Of a stretch of 64,000 bases of DNA, positions 22,201 to 56,801 are shown piece by piece (the stretch's first letter is position 1; each line of letters starts with the position of its first letter). The stretch is from contig OZ038320.1 in assembly GCA_964035795.1 (NCBI GenBank), positions 3,101,896 to 3,165,895 on the forward strand, read 5' to 3'. The translations under genes and the position numbers were made by a program. Below the pieces are notes generated by a model. The model was not told the origin of the DNA. It worked only from the letters and a program-made list of their open reading frames with translations, and searched no databases. The stretch is from Pterobdella sp. o SKG-2022 (taxonomy: Eukaryota; Annelida; Clitellata; Hirudinida; Piscicolidae).

Positions 22201-23587
22201 AATAATTTAACTAATGCTAAATAAATTATAAATTTTTATATTCAAAGCTCTAAAATACTATAAAAGTATAATTGTTAATACTCAAAAAATGTTTCATTGG
22301 AAAACTAATAAAAATAAATATTAAAAAACAATTGATAAAAAACCTACCATATCGAGACAGCAAAAATGGACTAAAAAGTATATACAAACAAAAATAAAAA
22401 CATCGACATGCAAAACTAAAATTATAATTGAAAACACAAATACACTGGCGGTAATGATGTTACAATATAGGAAATCATGATAAAATACATAAATACAATA
22501 CTAATATCAAACACACACAATAATGTACAACACACAAAATGATGTTATAATGAATGAAATAACGGTATATAACACAATGATAAAACACACGAAAGTATGG
22601 CTCAATACATCATGATGCTGATTGTTTTTAAAATAATGATACATGCGCAACAAAGTGGTTGGAATAATAAGAAAAACAAGATTAAAAATAATGTCAATAA
22701 AAACAATAATAACATAATAATAATGAAAAAAATCAATGAAACTAATGTAAATAATAGGAGACATAGTGGGTACGCTAAAAATACTGACTCGCGAAGAGAT
22801 TGCCAACGGCAGTACCCTATGGTAAGACGGTGGTCTGATATAAAAAATATTTGGGCAACAAACCGTTGAAAACATTGACTTGATGGAAGGATAGAACTTG
22901 AAAAAATATAAAGATGGATGAAGAAGTGGTTATAACAATCCTAGCTATCAAAAATTTATTATATTAAACTGTTTGTGTCATCTAGTGACTCATTTAGGCA
23001 CTCTTAATATATAGATGAATGAATGGATGGATGAAAAGGTGAACAAACGAATGGATGAGTAAATAAAGAGATGAAAAAGTGGATGAGTGCGGATGGAGAT
23101 TCGTGTTTGGATGGAAGATTGCATAGAGAGAATGACTGAAGAAATGAATAGAACAATAATAAAAAAAAATAACACTAAGTCAAAGAAAAAAAAACGAAAA
23201 CAAAAAAATATAAGGAAGAAAACACACAGAGACACAAAGACAAACTTTGGACAGGAAGTTGTACAGATGCATGCAAGATTGACGTAGGCATAATAATAAT
23301 AAAAATAATAATATAGATAATAAAAAATAGTAATAAAAATAATATTAATGATAGTTATAATTGAAAAATGAATTATTATTATCATGCAAAATTAATTTAA
23401 ATAATTATTTAAACTGATTGCCAACTACTTGATAACAATTATGCAGAAAATCAATAAAAATATGAGCAATCAAAATAATAATAATAATAATTGTTAAATA
23501 ATATCAGCTTTCAATAAATATATGCTAAAATAATATTTTTTGTTTAAGGCTCGTTACATTAGGGCACTAATAGAAGCTCGTTATGAC

Positions 23588-23624
<37 letters not shown>

Positions 23625-23885
23625 GTAACCATTTAGAATAATAAAAAACTGACTATTTTTTCGAAAAGGAGTACAGATGAGTAAGGATAATTTGAAGAGG
23701 TTGAACACTTTAGTAAACCCTCTTGATGGAAGCGTACAGTGCTTGTGGGTGAAAAAAATGGAAATAACACTAGAAAGTCTAATGAATAAAAATGACAGCA
23801 GAGAAGATTGATAACCTTAATAATAAAAATAATAATAAGAATAATAATGGTAATAATAATAGAAAAAATAAAATAATGAAATATC
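19278..23885. other. Gene-poor region between LSM12 and the adhesion GPCR
   Basis: About 4.6 kb, very AT-rich, with (ATT)n runs and, at 23010-23110, degenerate GGATG repeats resembling those inside the GPCR's last coding exons. No gene is supported. Frames at 22507-22875 and 22597-22869 lie opposite each other and show only low-complexity or unrecognised sequence. It should hold the 3' UTRs of the convergent LSM12 and GPCR genes. Confidence 0.45.
22141..22186 (+). mobile_element. Short 3' end of the CR1/L2-like LINE
   Basis: The string CTGCAGCAGACCTAG followed by TTTGCAAACTGTGCGCC matches the 3' terminus of the LINE at 17490-17530 in reverse complement with two differences. Only about 40 bases remain, so this is a severely 5'-truncated insertion. 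Confidence 0.65.
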
Positions 23886-47412
<23,527 letters not shown>

Positions 47413-48467
47413 ATTAATGTTAACAACTTAAAAATGAATTTGAATACAAAACTATTTATATTTAATCCTGTTATTCAATGTCAGGTTTCAAAATTCCTAT
47501 TTCTGTTTCATTGAAAATATTATTTCAGTTTCTTTAGAACTTGCTCATTTTTACTAGCAAAAAACTATGGTTGATTCAAAACATTTAATCTTGAAAAAAT
47601 TAAGACTCAACCGTAAGATGTGAAACATTAAATTCAAAAAACTAAGACTTCGTATGGAATCTTTTACTTATAGCAGTATTCAACCAATCAACTTTCAGTC
47701 CTCGTATCACGTGTTTTTTTAAGATAAAAAATAAATCATTTTTATTACGTAACTTTTATATTACTTTTTCAAAAATTCCTTTTTTATGCAGTACCTTGAC
47801 GTGTATCACTAGTGTTTTTATAGAATTATTTGGGAACTAATTATTGTCATACTCTTATACCCCGAACATAATTAATTTTATCAGATTCATGAGGAAACCA
47901 CATTTTGAGCTTTTTTCATAATTTACCACATCAATTCCAAAACTCAGCTGCCTTCGAAAAAAATTCTTATTCAATCTATTTCTCAATTGTGAAATCATAA
48001 AAATTTTCAAGCTTGTATTAAACCAGTTATTTTTTTCGAAAAATTGTACGCAAACTACTTAGAAGTTATTTTAATAATTATCCTATTTTAGAACTTTTAT
48101 TAAGAGATTCATCTTGTAACTAGAAGCGCTAAACTAGATGCTGTTTAACGTCAATACCAAGGAGAATTATTTTATAATAATTAACTTGAATAGTTCTGGA
48201 GACAGAACTTTGCCTTCAAATATTTTATATTGAAGTTTTTAATTTCGTATTGCTATTTAAGTGTATGTTTTGTAACCTTTAGTTGTAATATTTTTTTTAG
48301 TTTTTCAGTTTTTGAAACATTATATCTGATCAGAAGTAGATATATTTTATTTTGATAAAATTCAATTGAAAACGAAAACTAAATTCAAAATTATTTACAA
48401 AAGCTTAAAATGAATATCACAAAACTACCAGTACTGCCAATAATAATAATGAATTTTTAAAACAAGT
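47413..48467. promoter_or_regulatory. Upstream region of the GPCR and 3' flank of POP7
   Basis: About 1 kb of AT-rich sequence between the GPCR start codon and the POP7 stop. It should contain the GPCR promoter and 5' UTR. No distinctive motif or repeat is seen. Confidence 0.35.
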
Positions 48468-48956
48468 TTATAAGGGCTTAGATCCTTTTTTTTTTCTTTG
48501 TTTCACAAGAGCATGTTTTTTAGAATTTGTAGGAGAAGACAATGGTGCAACCTCAGTTATGAACAGCCTGATATGTATGACTGGTGTGTTCCTGGAAAAA
48601 GTTTTGCTCTTTTCAGGCTCAATAAGATTTTTCAAATCATCTACCACACGCATAGAATCATGGCTAACTTCAATCTTTACCATTGGTTTAGCTTCTTCTT
48701 CAAGTGTTAACGCTAGGTTCACAGTTCTTTCTATGGCAGCTCCGAGTCCATGCAAAAAAACTTCATTATTTCCAGTTTCTAAAAGTTTTTTAATTCTTTT
48801 AATTTGTGCTCTAAAATTTGTTTTAGTTGTGATATAAACATCATTTTTCCTTCGCGAAAACTTTAAAGGCAGTCTTTTGACGAGCTCATACTCTTCAACA
48901 AATTCATCATTCAGCGAACTCTTAAAATTCAGTTTTGAAACTATTTCACCACTCAT
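48468..48956 (-). CDS. POP7: RNase P/MRP protein subunit POP7 (Rpp20)
   Basis: Alba-fold subunit that pairs with Rpp25 on the P3 arm of RNase P and RNase MRP RNA in the nucleus, for tRNA and rRNA processing (family knowledge). A single-exon frame of 162 residues from ATG at 48956. The Alba core is clear: RRKNDVYITTKTNFRAQIKR, then EVFLHGLGAAIERTVNLALT and TPVIHIRLF near the end of the fold. It is about 20 residues longer than the human protein (140), owing to an N-terminal extension and a basic tail (KQRKKKGSKPL) suited to RNA binding. The absence of introns contrasts with its neighbours, but the sequence has no damage or poly-A tail, so I treat it as a functional gene, not a retrocopy. Confidence 0.93.
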   Translation of the reverse strand: MSGEIVSKLNFKSSLNDEFVEEYELVKRLPLKFSRRKNDVYITTKTNFRAQIKRIKKLLETGNNEVFLHGLGAAIERTVNLALTLEEEAKPMVKIEVSHDSMRVVDDLKNLIEPEKSKTFSRNTPVIHIRLFITEVAPLSSPTNSKKHALVKQRKKKGSKPL

Positions 48957-49163
48957 GTTTAATCGACAGTTTTAGCAAAATCTAAACTGAGGTGCACATT
49001 TAAAAGGAAACTCATCAAGCGCTCAATATGTGAATCTTAAATTTTTCAAGTTATGCAAATTCAACTAAGAATGAGCTTTTCAATATAAAAAAGGTTATAA
49101 ATAAAAAACTCAAACATGAAACAGTAAAAACAATTCTAATCTTTTTTGCTAAAATGAAAAAGA

Positions 49164-52100
49164 TCAATTAAATATGTTCGCAGGAACATTGGACATTCCG
49201 TATTCTAGTTCTCTCTGTTTCTTTTGGATTTCTTCTTGCAGCCGTAACGCCTTTATGAATCAAAATTAAACAATGAAATCATGAATATATATTGAAACTA
49301 TGAACTAAAGTCAGGGAAATGATAGTCATTTAATAAAACACTGGTTTTTTGCCAAATAAATTTTTCAGGTTACAAAAAAAACTGCTCACAAGCTGAAGAG
49401 GATATTTAAAACAAAAATATTGAAAATTAAATAAAAATAAATTCAAATGAGAATAACTTCAGATAAAAACAAAATTCATTTAAAAAATAACTAAATTCCC
49501 AAATAATTCCAAACCATATCCAGATTCTTTTTAGAAGCTTGTATGACTTCAGAAGGCTGCATCCCTTCATAATTTTGTTCTCTCACGTGGTTTAAATGCT
49601 CCCTAGCCAACTTCTTCAAGTGGTTCTCATGACTCATTCTTTGTTATGGTGTTATAGTTTTGTTATGGTTTTTGTTTGTTCTGTTTTCAATTATTCTGAA
49701 CATTAAGGTTGACCAAAGCTTTATTTATCAAATGCCTTCCATACTTGGCCTGTTGGAGTCGCATTTTGAGATGCATGGGTAAAGGCTCTGGTTTGTAAAC
49801 TGTTTCATTTGTCAGTTTTTCCTGTACATTTGAAAAGATTCATTATTTTTATTATTTCATTCATAAAATAATTTCTTCAATTATAAAATAAATTAATCAT
49901 CATTCTAATATAATAAGATCCTCGATGTTTGCATGAGCTAATAATAAAGTAACAATGAGGCTATCGGATATCTGGTTTGACATACATAAATTCTCTCGTC
50001 ATTTGAGATCATCTTCAAATCTTTATCTGTTACACCAAAAGGGGCATTTTCTGCCGCATGGTCGTATTCTGTTGAATAATAAAGTAACTATTATATATAC
50101 TGAATATACTAATTAAGAGATCATGTACCCCATTTACAATGAAGAAAAAACTCAGATTATGCTGCTGTAGTTGACCCAGTAGCTGTGATTCGACAGCAGT
50201 CGGCTGATACATACAAACGACAAACCTAGAACGCCTCCATTGATCATTTTCTGGTGCATCAACATCATCTGTCTTCCCTTGTAATCCTCTTTCCATTCTT
50301 TAATGTTCTCTGAATGTCTGTCATTAGTGAGGTATGAAAGACATTAGTTGTCTGATGATGATATGAAATATATCGAAAAGCTTCGTCAAAATAAAAAATA
50401 AAAATATTCGTTTTTTTATTATTCACAATTTTGAGGCTAACCATTTACAACTTCATTATAGTTTTTATATTTATGGTGTTATTATTCAAAGAGAAAGCCT
50501 TGACTGGAGAAAGCCTTTGACAGACTACCACGAGAAGTGAGTTAGTGGAGTATGCGAAAATTGAAAATTAATGAATGGCTTGTGAGAATTGTACAATCCA
50601 TGTACAAGGAAGTGAGAGTTGGCGATGAGTATAGCAACTCGTTTGATGTTCGGGTAGGTATCCTTCAAGGTTCTGTTCTTAGCCCATTACTTTTTTTTAT
50701 TGTGCTGGAAGCTTATATATGGAGTTTCGTACAGGTTGCCTTTGGGAGATCTTGTATGTTGACGACTTAATGGTAAGTGCTCAGTCCATGGATGAACTAT
50801 TAGTGAAGTTGAGAACATGGAGGTTGGAGATGGAGAAAATGGAGTTGAGGGTGAATATGGGTGAGTCAAAGCTAATGGTTTTTGGTTCAAACCTTGATGT
50901 GTTGAAAAAATCTGGGAAGTATCCTTGTGGTGTATACCAAGCAGGTGTGGGTAGGAATGCTATTCAGTGTGGAGGCTGCAGGCAATGGGTACACAAGAAA
51001 TGCAGCGGCATAAAAAGCTCTCTAATTTCGGACCTTAACTTCCGATGCGTTCGTTGCCTTGGTACAGCACGGCCTGTTGATGGAAGATTAGTAAAGGAAG
51101 TGATGACCGGTGATGAAAAACTGGAACCTGTCCCAAAGTTCTGCTATCTTGGGGATATGTTATCTGCAGGTGGTGGATGTGAGCTTGCTTCAATAGCACA
51201 TTGTGTGTGCTTGGGCTAAATTTCGCCAACTTCTTCCACTCTTTGCTAATCATCATTTATCATTTTTGACCAGAGGCCTTGTCTGTTCAACCTGTGTCAG
51301 AAGAGCTATGTTACATGCTGCTGAAACATGGCCCGTAACAGTTTCCACCTTTAACCGCCTTAGACAAAACGACCTTGCCATGATTCGCTGGATGTGCAAC
51401 ATCAAAACGAAGAATAACGTTTGCTCTCATTTACTCCTTTCAAAACTTGGTGTTCGGGATGTTGAGGTAGTTCTTCGTACAAGCAGAATGAGGTGGTTTG
51501 GACATGTAGAGAGTAGCGTGGGTTGGATTTCTCAGTTGCGAAAGTTGGATTTAGATACTTGCAAGAAGCCTGGTAGGCCCAAAAAGACTTGGAACGAGCT
51601 CATATTGAATGATAAAAGAAAGCTAGAAATGGTTTGTGTGGATCCACTCGATCGCTCTGAATGAAAAGGCTGACTTCAAGATAGAAATTTCAAAAACCCC
51701 AACCCTTGGTAAAGGAAAACAGGCTATAAAAAGCATTTGCTTATTATGCCCATTCTATATATCTCATATATTATAATATATTCATGCTATTGCATTACAT
51801 ATGTATGATATTGTATCCTATTAATGAAAATTTTTTGATCATTTTTGTGAATAACAATTTTATTATTCGATAGTTGATTGTTTAGTTGAACAGTTTTTTA
51901 TTGAAAATGGCTCAAAAAGTGGCGTTGTTTTGCTATTATTTGATGTAAAAGCTTTATTATGGAATTTTAACTCACGCCACGCTTTCCACTATACTATTTT
52001 GTCTCTCTTTCTCTTTTTTAATCTGTAAAAATTTAAATATTCATGTATTGAAAAAAATTTTTAATAAAATTTTTAGTTTGTATAGCTCGTTTTTTTCACC

Positions 52101-55100
52101 AAAAATTGGTCAAAAATAAAAAAAAGTGAAATAATAAAAAACAAAAATAATAAAAAATAACTTTAAAATAATATAAATAATAATACTTTGATTCTTTGTA
52201 GTTCTTCTCGAAACTTCTTAACTAATATTTCCTCCTCCACGGGTTCACCATACTTGTCCAGTATACACTTGTCGCTTTGTGTCTGTGCCTGCTTCCTGTT
52301 TTTTATGAATAAGAGATTATTGATAATTATTTGAACACTAAAGGTAATTTTATTAAGTACAAAGCTTTTCGTTAAGTACTTAATAAAATTACCTTTAGTG
52401 TTCAAATAATTTTCAGTATTTACTTTGGCTAAAGAAGATTAAGAGATCATTGGTTATTATAAATAGATTGATCATTAGTGAGTTTCAATTATGTTTTACT
52501 AATTGGAATCATGAAATTTGTGAATTCAACTGAATAGCAACAACAATATGAATAAAAAAATAAAAATAAAAACTTATTATTATGGTTTTTGTTCATAGCG
52601 ATTTTCTTGTAGTGTGAAGATTTGAAAAGTTTATTTCTGGTCTCATCGTCTACATTATCTTCAAATTCATTGGCATTGTTATTCTGAATATTATTTTCTT
52701 TGTTTAAATCCATTTCGTTTCTTCTTTCTGACAACTGGCTCGTGTAACTGATTTTCAGGTGTTTTTTTATTTCGTTGGTCCCTTTGTTTCTTATTTTCTC
52801 GGGAATTTCTGTAAGTGGATTGCCTTTAAGTGCCATTGACTTTAAACTGGGTACAAAGCCTGCAATTAGTTTGAAGATATATTTATTTTGTAATTAATAG
52901 CTTATATGGATTTTGATAAGTAGGTGTTTAATGTGAGATAATACATTTTCAAACTGAGAAAGATGACGGTGAACTTATATACGTTTTTGTTATCGTTTAT
53001 TCCATCATCTTTTAAATCATGGTTAAAAGCTTTTTTTTAAAGGTAACACATGTATTTATTTTCTAAAATAGTGACAAAATTGAATCTAAAAAAAAAGAGA
53101 GAACATGAAGTTATATGAGAATAGGAAATAAACTACAAACTAAATCAGGAACGAAATTAACTAACGAAAATAATGAAAAAAAAAAATTATAATAAATAAA
53201 TGGATGTATATATATATATATATAGTTATAAAATAAAAAAAGCAAGGAAACACAAGTATATGACAAACTAAGAAGACACCGCGCAGCGAATTGCCTGAGT
53301 GTTACCACGAACAATGGTCAGTGACAAACTTTCAATCAGCCATTTAGTTTCTCTGGGCTCATCTTTAGCCTTAGATATGCTTTTTCCCAAATCAGACAAA
53401 AATGAGAAAGCATGAGAACCAAAGATACCAGAGATTTCAACCGCTAATGGGACGAAATATGGCTATCTGCAAGGCTTCGATATTTTTGTATTTTCGCCAT
53501 TTCTGCTTGTTGGGAAGTCCAGCCGGGATTGGCTACAGTTTGAAGCAAGTCTGAAGGTGAAAAAGAATCAGAGCAGGTAACGTCCCAGATGAAGTATTTG
53601 CCAGCCTTAAAAGAGAAAATGGTAAGCCCATCAGGCCGTTTGCCGTCTCCTCTGTCGAGGCCTACTGGTTCAAGTTGACTGGGAAATCCAGGTTTGTTTA
53701 AGACACGTTTGATTAAATCGTTCAGTGCGCAATGTCTAGAAATACGTCCAGCACTTAATTTGCAGGATAACGGATGTCTGCCAAGAACGTCTATTTGAGC
53801 ACCGCAACGACATTTGTGCGGCGAACATAAACGCAATCCAAGACGAAGAGATATCGCAATTCTGAAAGATTCATCGTCTAGAAACCCGCCCGTTGCTGAG
53901 TTTGGCAAACAGTTCAGCCAGGCACTGGAGCAATTTTGAAAAGAAGAAACTAAGGAAGCAAGTTTGTGTTGGCTTAAAGTTTTTTCCAATTGGCTGTAAA
54001 ACGCTTTACACATAGATTTATCCTAATTGCGTTGGAATTCAGGGTTGGAGGGAATCTGAATATCTTTTTCGATCCAGGCTTCTGTCGCTGCAACGAATTC
54101 GACCGGTGTCCGTTAGTGTTATTGAGAACATCAGAGATCAAAGACCGACTTATATACTATATAACTATTTGTAAGATTAACTACAAGGACCAATGTAGTT
54201 CCCATTATCTCCAATAATTCAGCCTTTTCTTATGTTATATTTTTAGTATTTATAAAACATTTTTATGTTTGAAACAAAGCGCTTGCTACAAATTGACCTT
54301 AGCGATAACACACTTTTGAACAGATGCTATCTGTTGATTCAACACAGGTTCGAACTCAGTAGTTTTAGATAGCTAATTTAATACAATACCAACTGAACTA
54401 TGAAAGCCAACCAATAATAATCATTCTTTACCTAACTGCAAAGGAAGGCCATGCAGATTGTTATCATCCAGCAACAAAATTTGAAGTACCTTGTGGTCCA
54501 TCAAACCATCCTCTGGTAGGCTTCTTAAGACATTGTTTCTGTGGGGGTTAGAGTTTTTGTTTTTTTGCGGTGTTTTTGATAGATTTTTTAAAGACATTTT
54601 ATTTTTATATAATTTTAAAAAATTTTGCTCAGAAGGAAAAAAGTGATGAAATTCTTATATTTATTATAAATATTTCCATAAGAATGGTTTAGTTTGCAAC
54701 AATCTTCTATAGAACATGATATCAGCGATAAAATAAGCCTAATCTATATATTTTTTTTGTTTGTTATCACAGATTTAATTAAAAATAATAAACTATAAAA
54801 TCAACTTGGTTTTCCAAATTTCATTTTTTATATAAGCATTATTATGGTTGTTTTTGTTTCAAACAACAGACCTTTCTTTCATATAATCTTAGTTTTCTGT
54901 TTTGTTTGATTTAGTTATACTCTAGATAATGTAAGATACTCTTACGAAAAGCTTCGTGTATTAAGTTTTCTCAATAAACCTTAGTGTTTGTTTCTATTAT
55001 ATTGATTTCCGGCTATTTTACGTGAACATTGCATTTAATAGTTTTGTAATCATAATACTCAGTGGTCTAGAAACTTCAAAAGTTAATGCCACTATAATCA

Positions 55101-56126
55101 TACTAATAATTGATTCGATATGAATCAATCAAATATCTTCAAACTTGTTACCTACTCTTTAAAATCCCATCAACCCTCAAGACACACACAGTATAACCTA
55201 AGGTCAAGCCATTTAAGATTGTAAAGGCATACAAAGAGGTCGTTTGGAAGAGTGGATATTTTGTTGTGGGATAGCTTTAACCTCTGCAAGGATTAGTTTG
55301 TATGGACTCATATTTAAAACAAAAGTAATTTAAATATCATCATATAAACAGTCAATAAAACATCAAAGTGTTTAACAGTGAGAGAAGTGAGTTCCAAGAG
55401 GCTGTTATCAAGTGAGAAAATGTTCATATTCGACAGATCCAGTTTATCGCCCTTCACCAGCTTTGAGTATTTTATAAAAGGCTGATTCAGTAGTAGTTCT
55501 ATATCATCATTATCATTCTTTTCCGTTTCTTCGTCTTCTTCTTCCTCTTCTTCATCATCCACTGGTGCTTGAATTTCTGTTTCCTCATTTTCTTCAGCAT
55601 CAACCTCCAACTTTTCTCTATATTGGGAGATTTCATCATTTTTATTAGTACTCAGCTTTTCTGTTAAAACCTCGTAATTATCTTGATGCATTTCTCTGTT
55701 CAAACTTTTGCCCCAAAGATCTGAGTTATAATTTCCTACTAGCTCTTCCTTAATCGTTTTTTCGTGATCTTTCAAGTTTAAAACTTCATTATCCCCATCA
55801 TCTTTTCCTGACTGCACACGGCTAGAAGGTACATTGCTATTAAAACCTTCAGTCTTTTCATCATAATCAGAACTTGATATATTGTTTCTATTGAAATTTT
55901 CAATAGAGAAATCTTCTACATCTTCTTTCTGTTCGTTAATAACTTCAGCAGCATCCAATACTTTTTCTTCAATTTTTTTTATTTTATCATCTATGTTCAG
56001 GTAATTTCTATCATTCGTACCAATTCTCCCCTCATAATCACTGTTATGTCCAGAAAAGCTCTCATCTGCTTCATTATAATCGCTTTTGTCGTCTTTAACA
56101 CTTTCAGTATCGCTAAAAAAATCCAT
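49164..56126 (-). CDS. LRRC27-like leucine-rich-repeat protein, 10 exons
   Basis: Exons: 56126-55377, 55283-55198, 54538-54432, 52859-52574, 52295-52187, 50307-50226, 50068-49986, 49821-49745, 49638-49515, 49250-49164; all GT-AG and in phase, about 596 residues. The first exon encodes 230 acidic, Asp/Glu/Asn-rich residues, ending with the first leucine-rich repeat (DKLDLSNMNIFSLDNSLLEL). Exons 2-4 give the next repeats: LKLSHNKISTLPNDLF, LKWLDLR, LLLDDNNLHGLPLQL and LKSMALKGNPLTEIP. The repeat spacing and the LPNDLF...LKWLDLR pair resemble LRRC27, whose function is poorly known. The C-terminal 230 residues are charged and probably helical (REHLNHVREQNYEG, LQEEIQKKQRELEYG). The exon 6 acceptor (50308) and exon 8 donor (49744) were chosen by phase and are less sure. 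Three retroelement pieces sit in its introns. Confidence 0.75.
50155..50210 (+). repeat. Interspersed element family B, fragment
   Basis: GCTGCTGTAGTTGACCCAGT and, shortly after, GACAGCAGTCGGCTGATAC match one end of element B (24690-24735 in reverse complement). Only about 50 bases are recognisable, within an intron of the LRRC27-like gene. Confidence 0.5.
50350..50390 (+). other. Hammerhead-ribozyme-like motif (weak)
   Basis: CTGATGA (50352-50358), a GATAT/ATATC hairpin, GAAA (50375-50378) and GTC (50385-50387) occur in the order and spacing of a minimal hammerhead core. An unpaired T after CTGATGA and an almost absent stem III argue against activity. It may be a decayed ribozyme of the kind carried by some retroelements, or chance. 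Confidence 0.2.
50470..51740 (+). pseudogene. LINE remnant with a PHD-like zinc finger after the reverse transcriptase
   Basis: Antisense in LRRC27-like intron 5. Pieces in three frames: 50552-50770 (GILQGSVLSPLLFFIVLEA), 50719-51219 (the catalytic YVDD box in WEILYVDDLMVSA, then MGESKLMVFGSN), and 51203-51664 (AAETWPVTVSTFNRLRQNDL, MRWFGHVE, GRPKKTWNEL). Between RT and C-terminus is a cysteine-rich finger, CGVYQAGVGRNAIQCGGCRQ then WVHKKCSGI and FRCVRC, a C4-H-C3 pattern. The frame changes and the missing endonuclease show it is inactive and 5'-truncated. LINEs with this finger are known in various invertebrates; I do not name the clade. Confidence 0.85.
52325..52411. repeat. Perfect 36-bp inverted repeat (foldback element)
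   Basis: Arms 52325-52360 and 52376-52411 are exact reverse complements, separated by a 15-base loop (AAAGCTTTTCGTTAA). It occupies much of the 278-base intron 4 of the LRRC27-like gene, next to the acceptor of exon 5. The loop core, ACGAAAAGCTT in reverse, also occurs in the loop of the inverted repeat at 57307-57454. Confidence 0.9.
53278..54015 (-). pseudogene. LINE C-terminal fragment with restriction-like endonuclease
   Basis: In LRRC27-like intron 3. The frame at 54013-53444 ends a reverse-transcriptase polyprotein: LRLGLRLCSPHKCRCGAQID with a CCHC-like finger (HPLSC follows), then GRISRH..LNDLIKR, LEPVGLDRGDGKRPDGLT and FIWDVTCSD, matching a PD-(D/E)XK restriction-like endonuclease. 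A one-base frame change near 53465 moves the ending into another frame: FVPLAVEISGIFGSHAF ... LSLTIVRGNTQAIRCA, stop at about 53278. The reverse-transcriptase catalytic part is missing. The endonuclease type places it with the R2-related, site-preferring LINE group, different from the other LINEs here. Confidence 0.8.
54271..54412 (-). mobile_element. tRNA-derived SINE, copy 1
   Basis: On minus it begins with an A-box-like stretch (ATAGTTCAGTTGGTA), has a B-box GAGTTCGAACC, then a tRNA-unrelated body with AGTGTGTTATCGCTA and ends AGCAAGCGCTTTG. It lies 20 bases from the donor of LRRC27-like exon 3. It matches the copies at 59005-59147 and 60624-60780 from end to end. Confidence 0.85.
54745..55130 (+). 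repeat. Interspersed repeat, copy 2 (about 385 bp)
   Basis: Second copy of the 7375-7735 repeat, in intron 2 of the LRRC27-like gene. It has about 60 extra bases in its middle (about 54925-55020), including ACGAAAAGCTTCGTG, which can form a 5-bp hairpin and recurs in the foldback loops nearby. Confidence 0.75.
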
Positions 56127-56801
56127 GATGAATTATAAAACTTTACAAATTCATGGTGAACGGGAGCTCAATGATTAAAGGAGGTTACATTAAATGTGTT
56201 TACATGGATACGCGTAACTATATGGTAGTTCTAACAGCCGAAGATATACTAAACCAAAATTAAAAAACGACTAGTAAATAATTTTAAAAATATCTTTTAA
56301 ATAAATGAATCGCTCTGGTGAATGTTTTCAAAATTAAAAATTATTTCATTAAAATCTTTTTGACGAGTTCAGTCATATAACAAAATGTTAAAATAATACA
56401 AACGCAAAAATTGAAGGACTAACCATAGGCTTTGAATATGCAAAAAACTAATTATTTAAGGCATATTTTAACATAACCTAAGTCATGCTTCATTATTTTA
56501 TATAATAACTATGACAATTTAGTAACATTTAAAACATAATAATTTGAACTATTAATAGAAAATAATACAAAGATGAAACCATGACAGTTTTTGTGAGCAG
56601 TAATTGACAGATAAAAGTATATAATAGTATAATTTTCTACTGCCACTCAAGCCTTGAATTACAGCTATTACCGCTATTATACATTAAAAACAACACAAAA
56701 AAACTACATAAAAGCCTTGTAGGACACGAGGACAGACTTAGTGGTTAGAACTGTATTTAAAACACATTATATTCAATTATAATTCTACTTGAACTTTCAC
56801 A
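56127..56801. promoter_or_regulatory. Divergent promoter region, LRRC27-like / cystine-knot protein
   Basis: The two genes start 676 bases apart and are transcribed away from each other. Both promoters must lie here. The sequence is AT-rich with no motif I can name. Confidence 0.4.

Noticed and set aside
22507..22875. Opposing frames on both strands
   Set aside because: Both are low-complexity or unrecognised and lack splice-site support.
23089..23385. Lys/Arg-rich and Phe/Ile-rich frames on opposite strands
   Set aside because: They are translations of A-rich and GGATG-type simple sequence downstream of the GPCR stop codon.
48498..48837. Plus-strand frames over POP7
   Set aside because: They are shadows opposite the clearly conserved POP7 reading.
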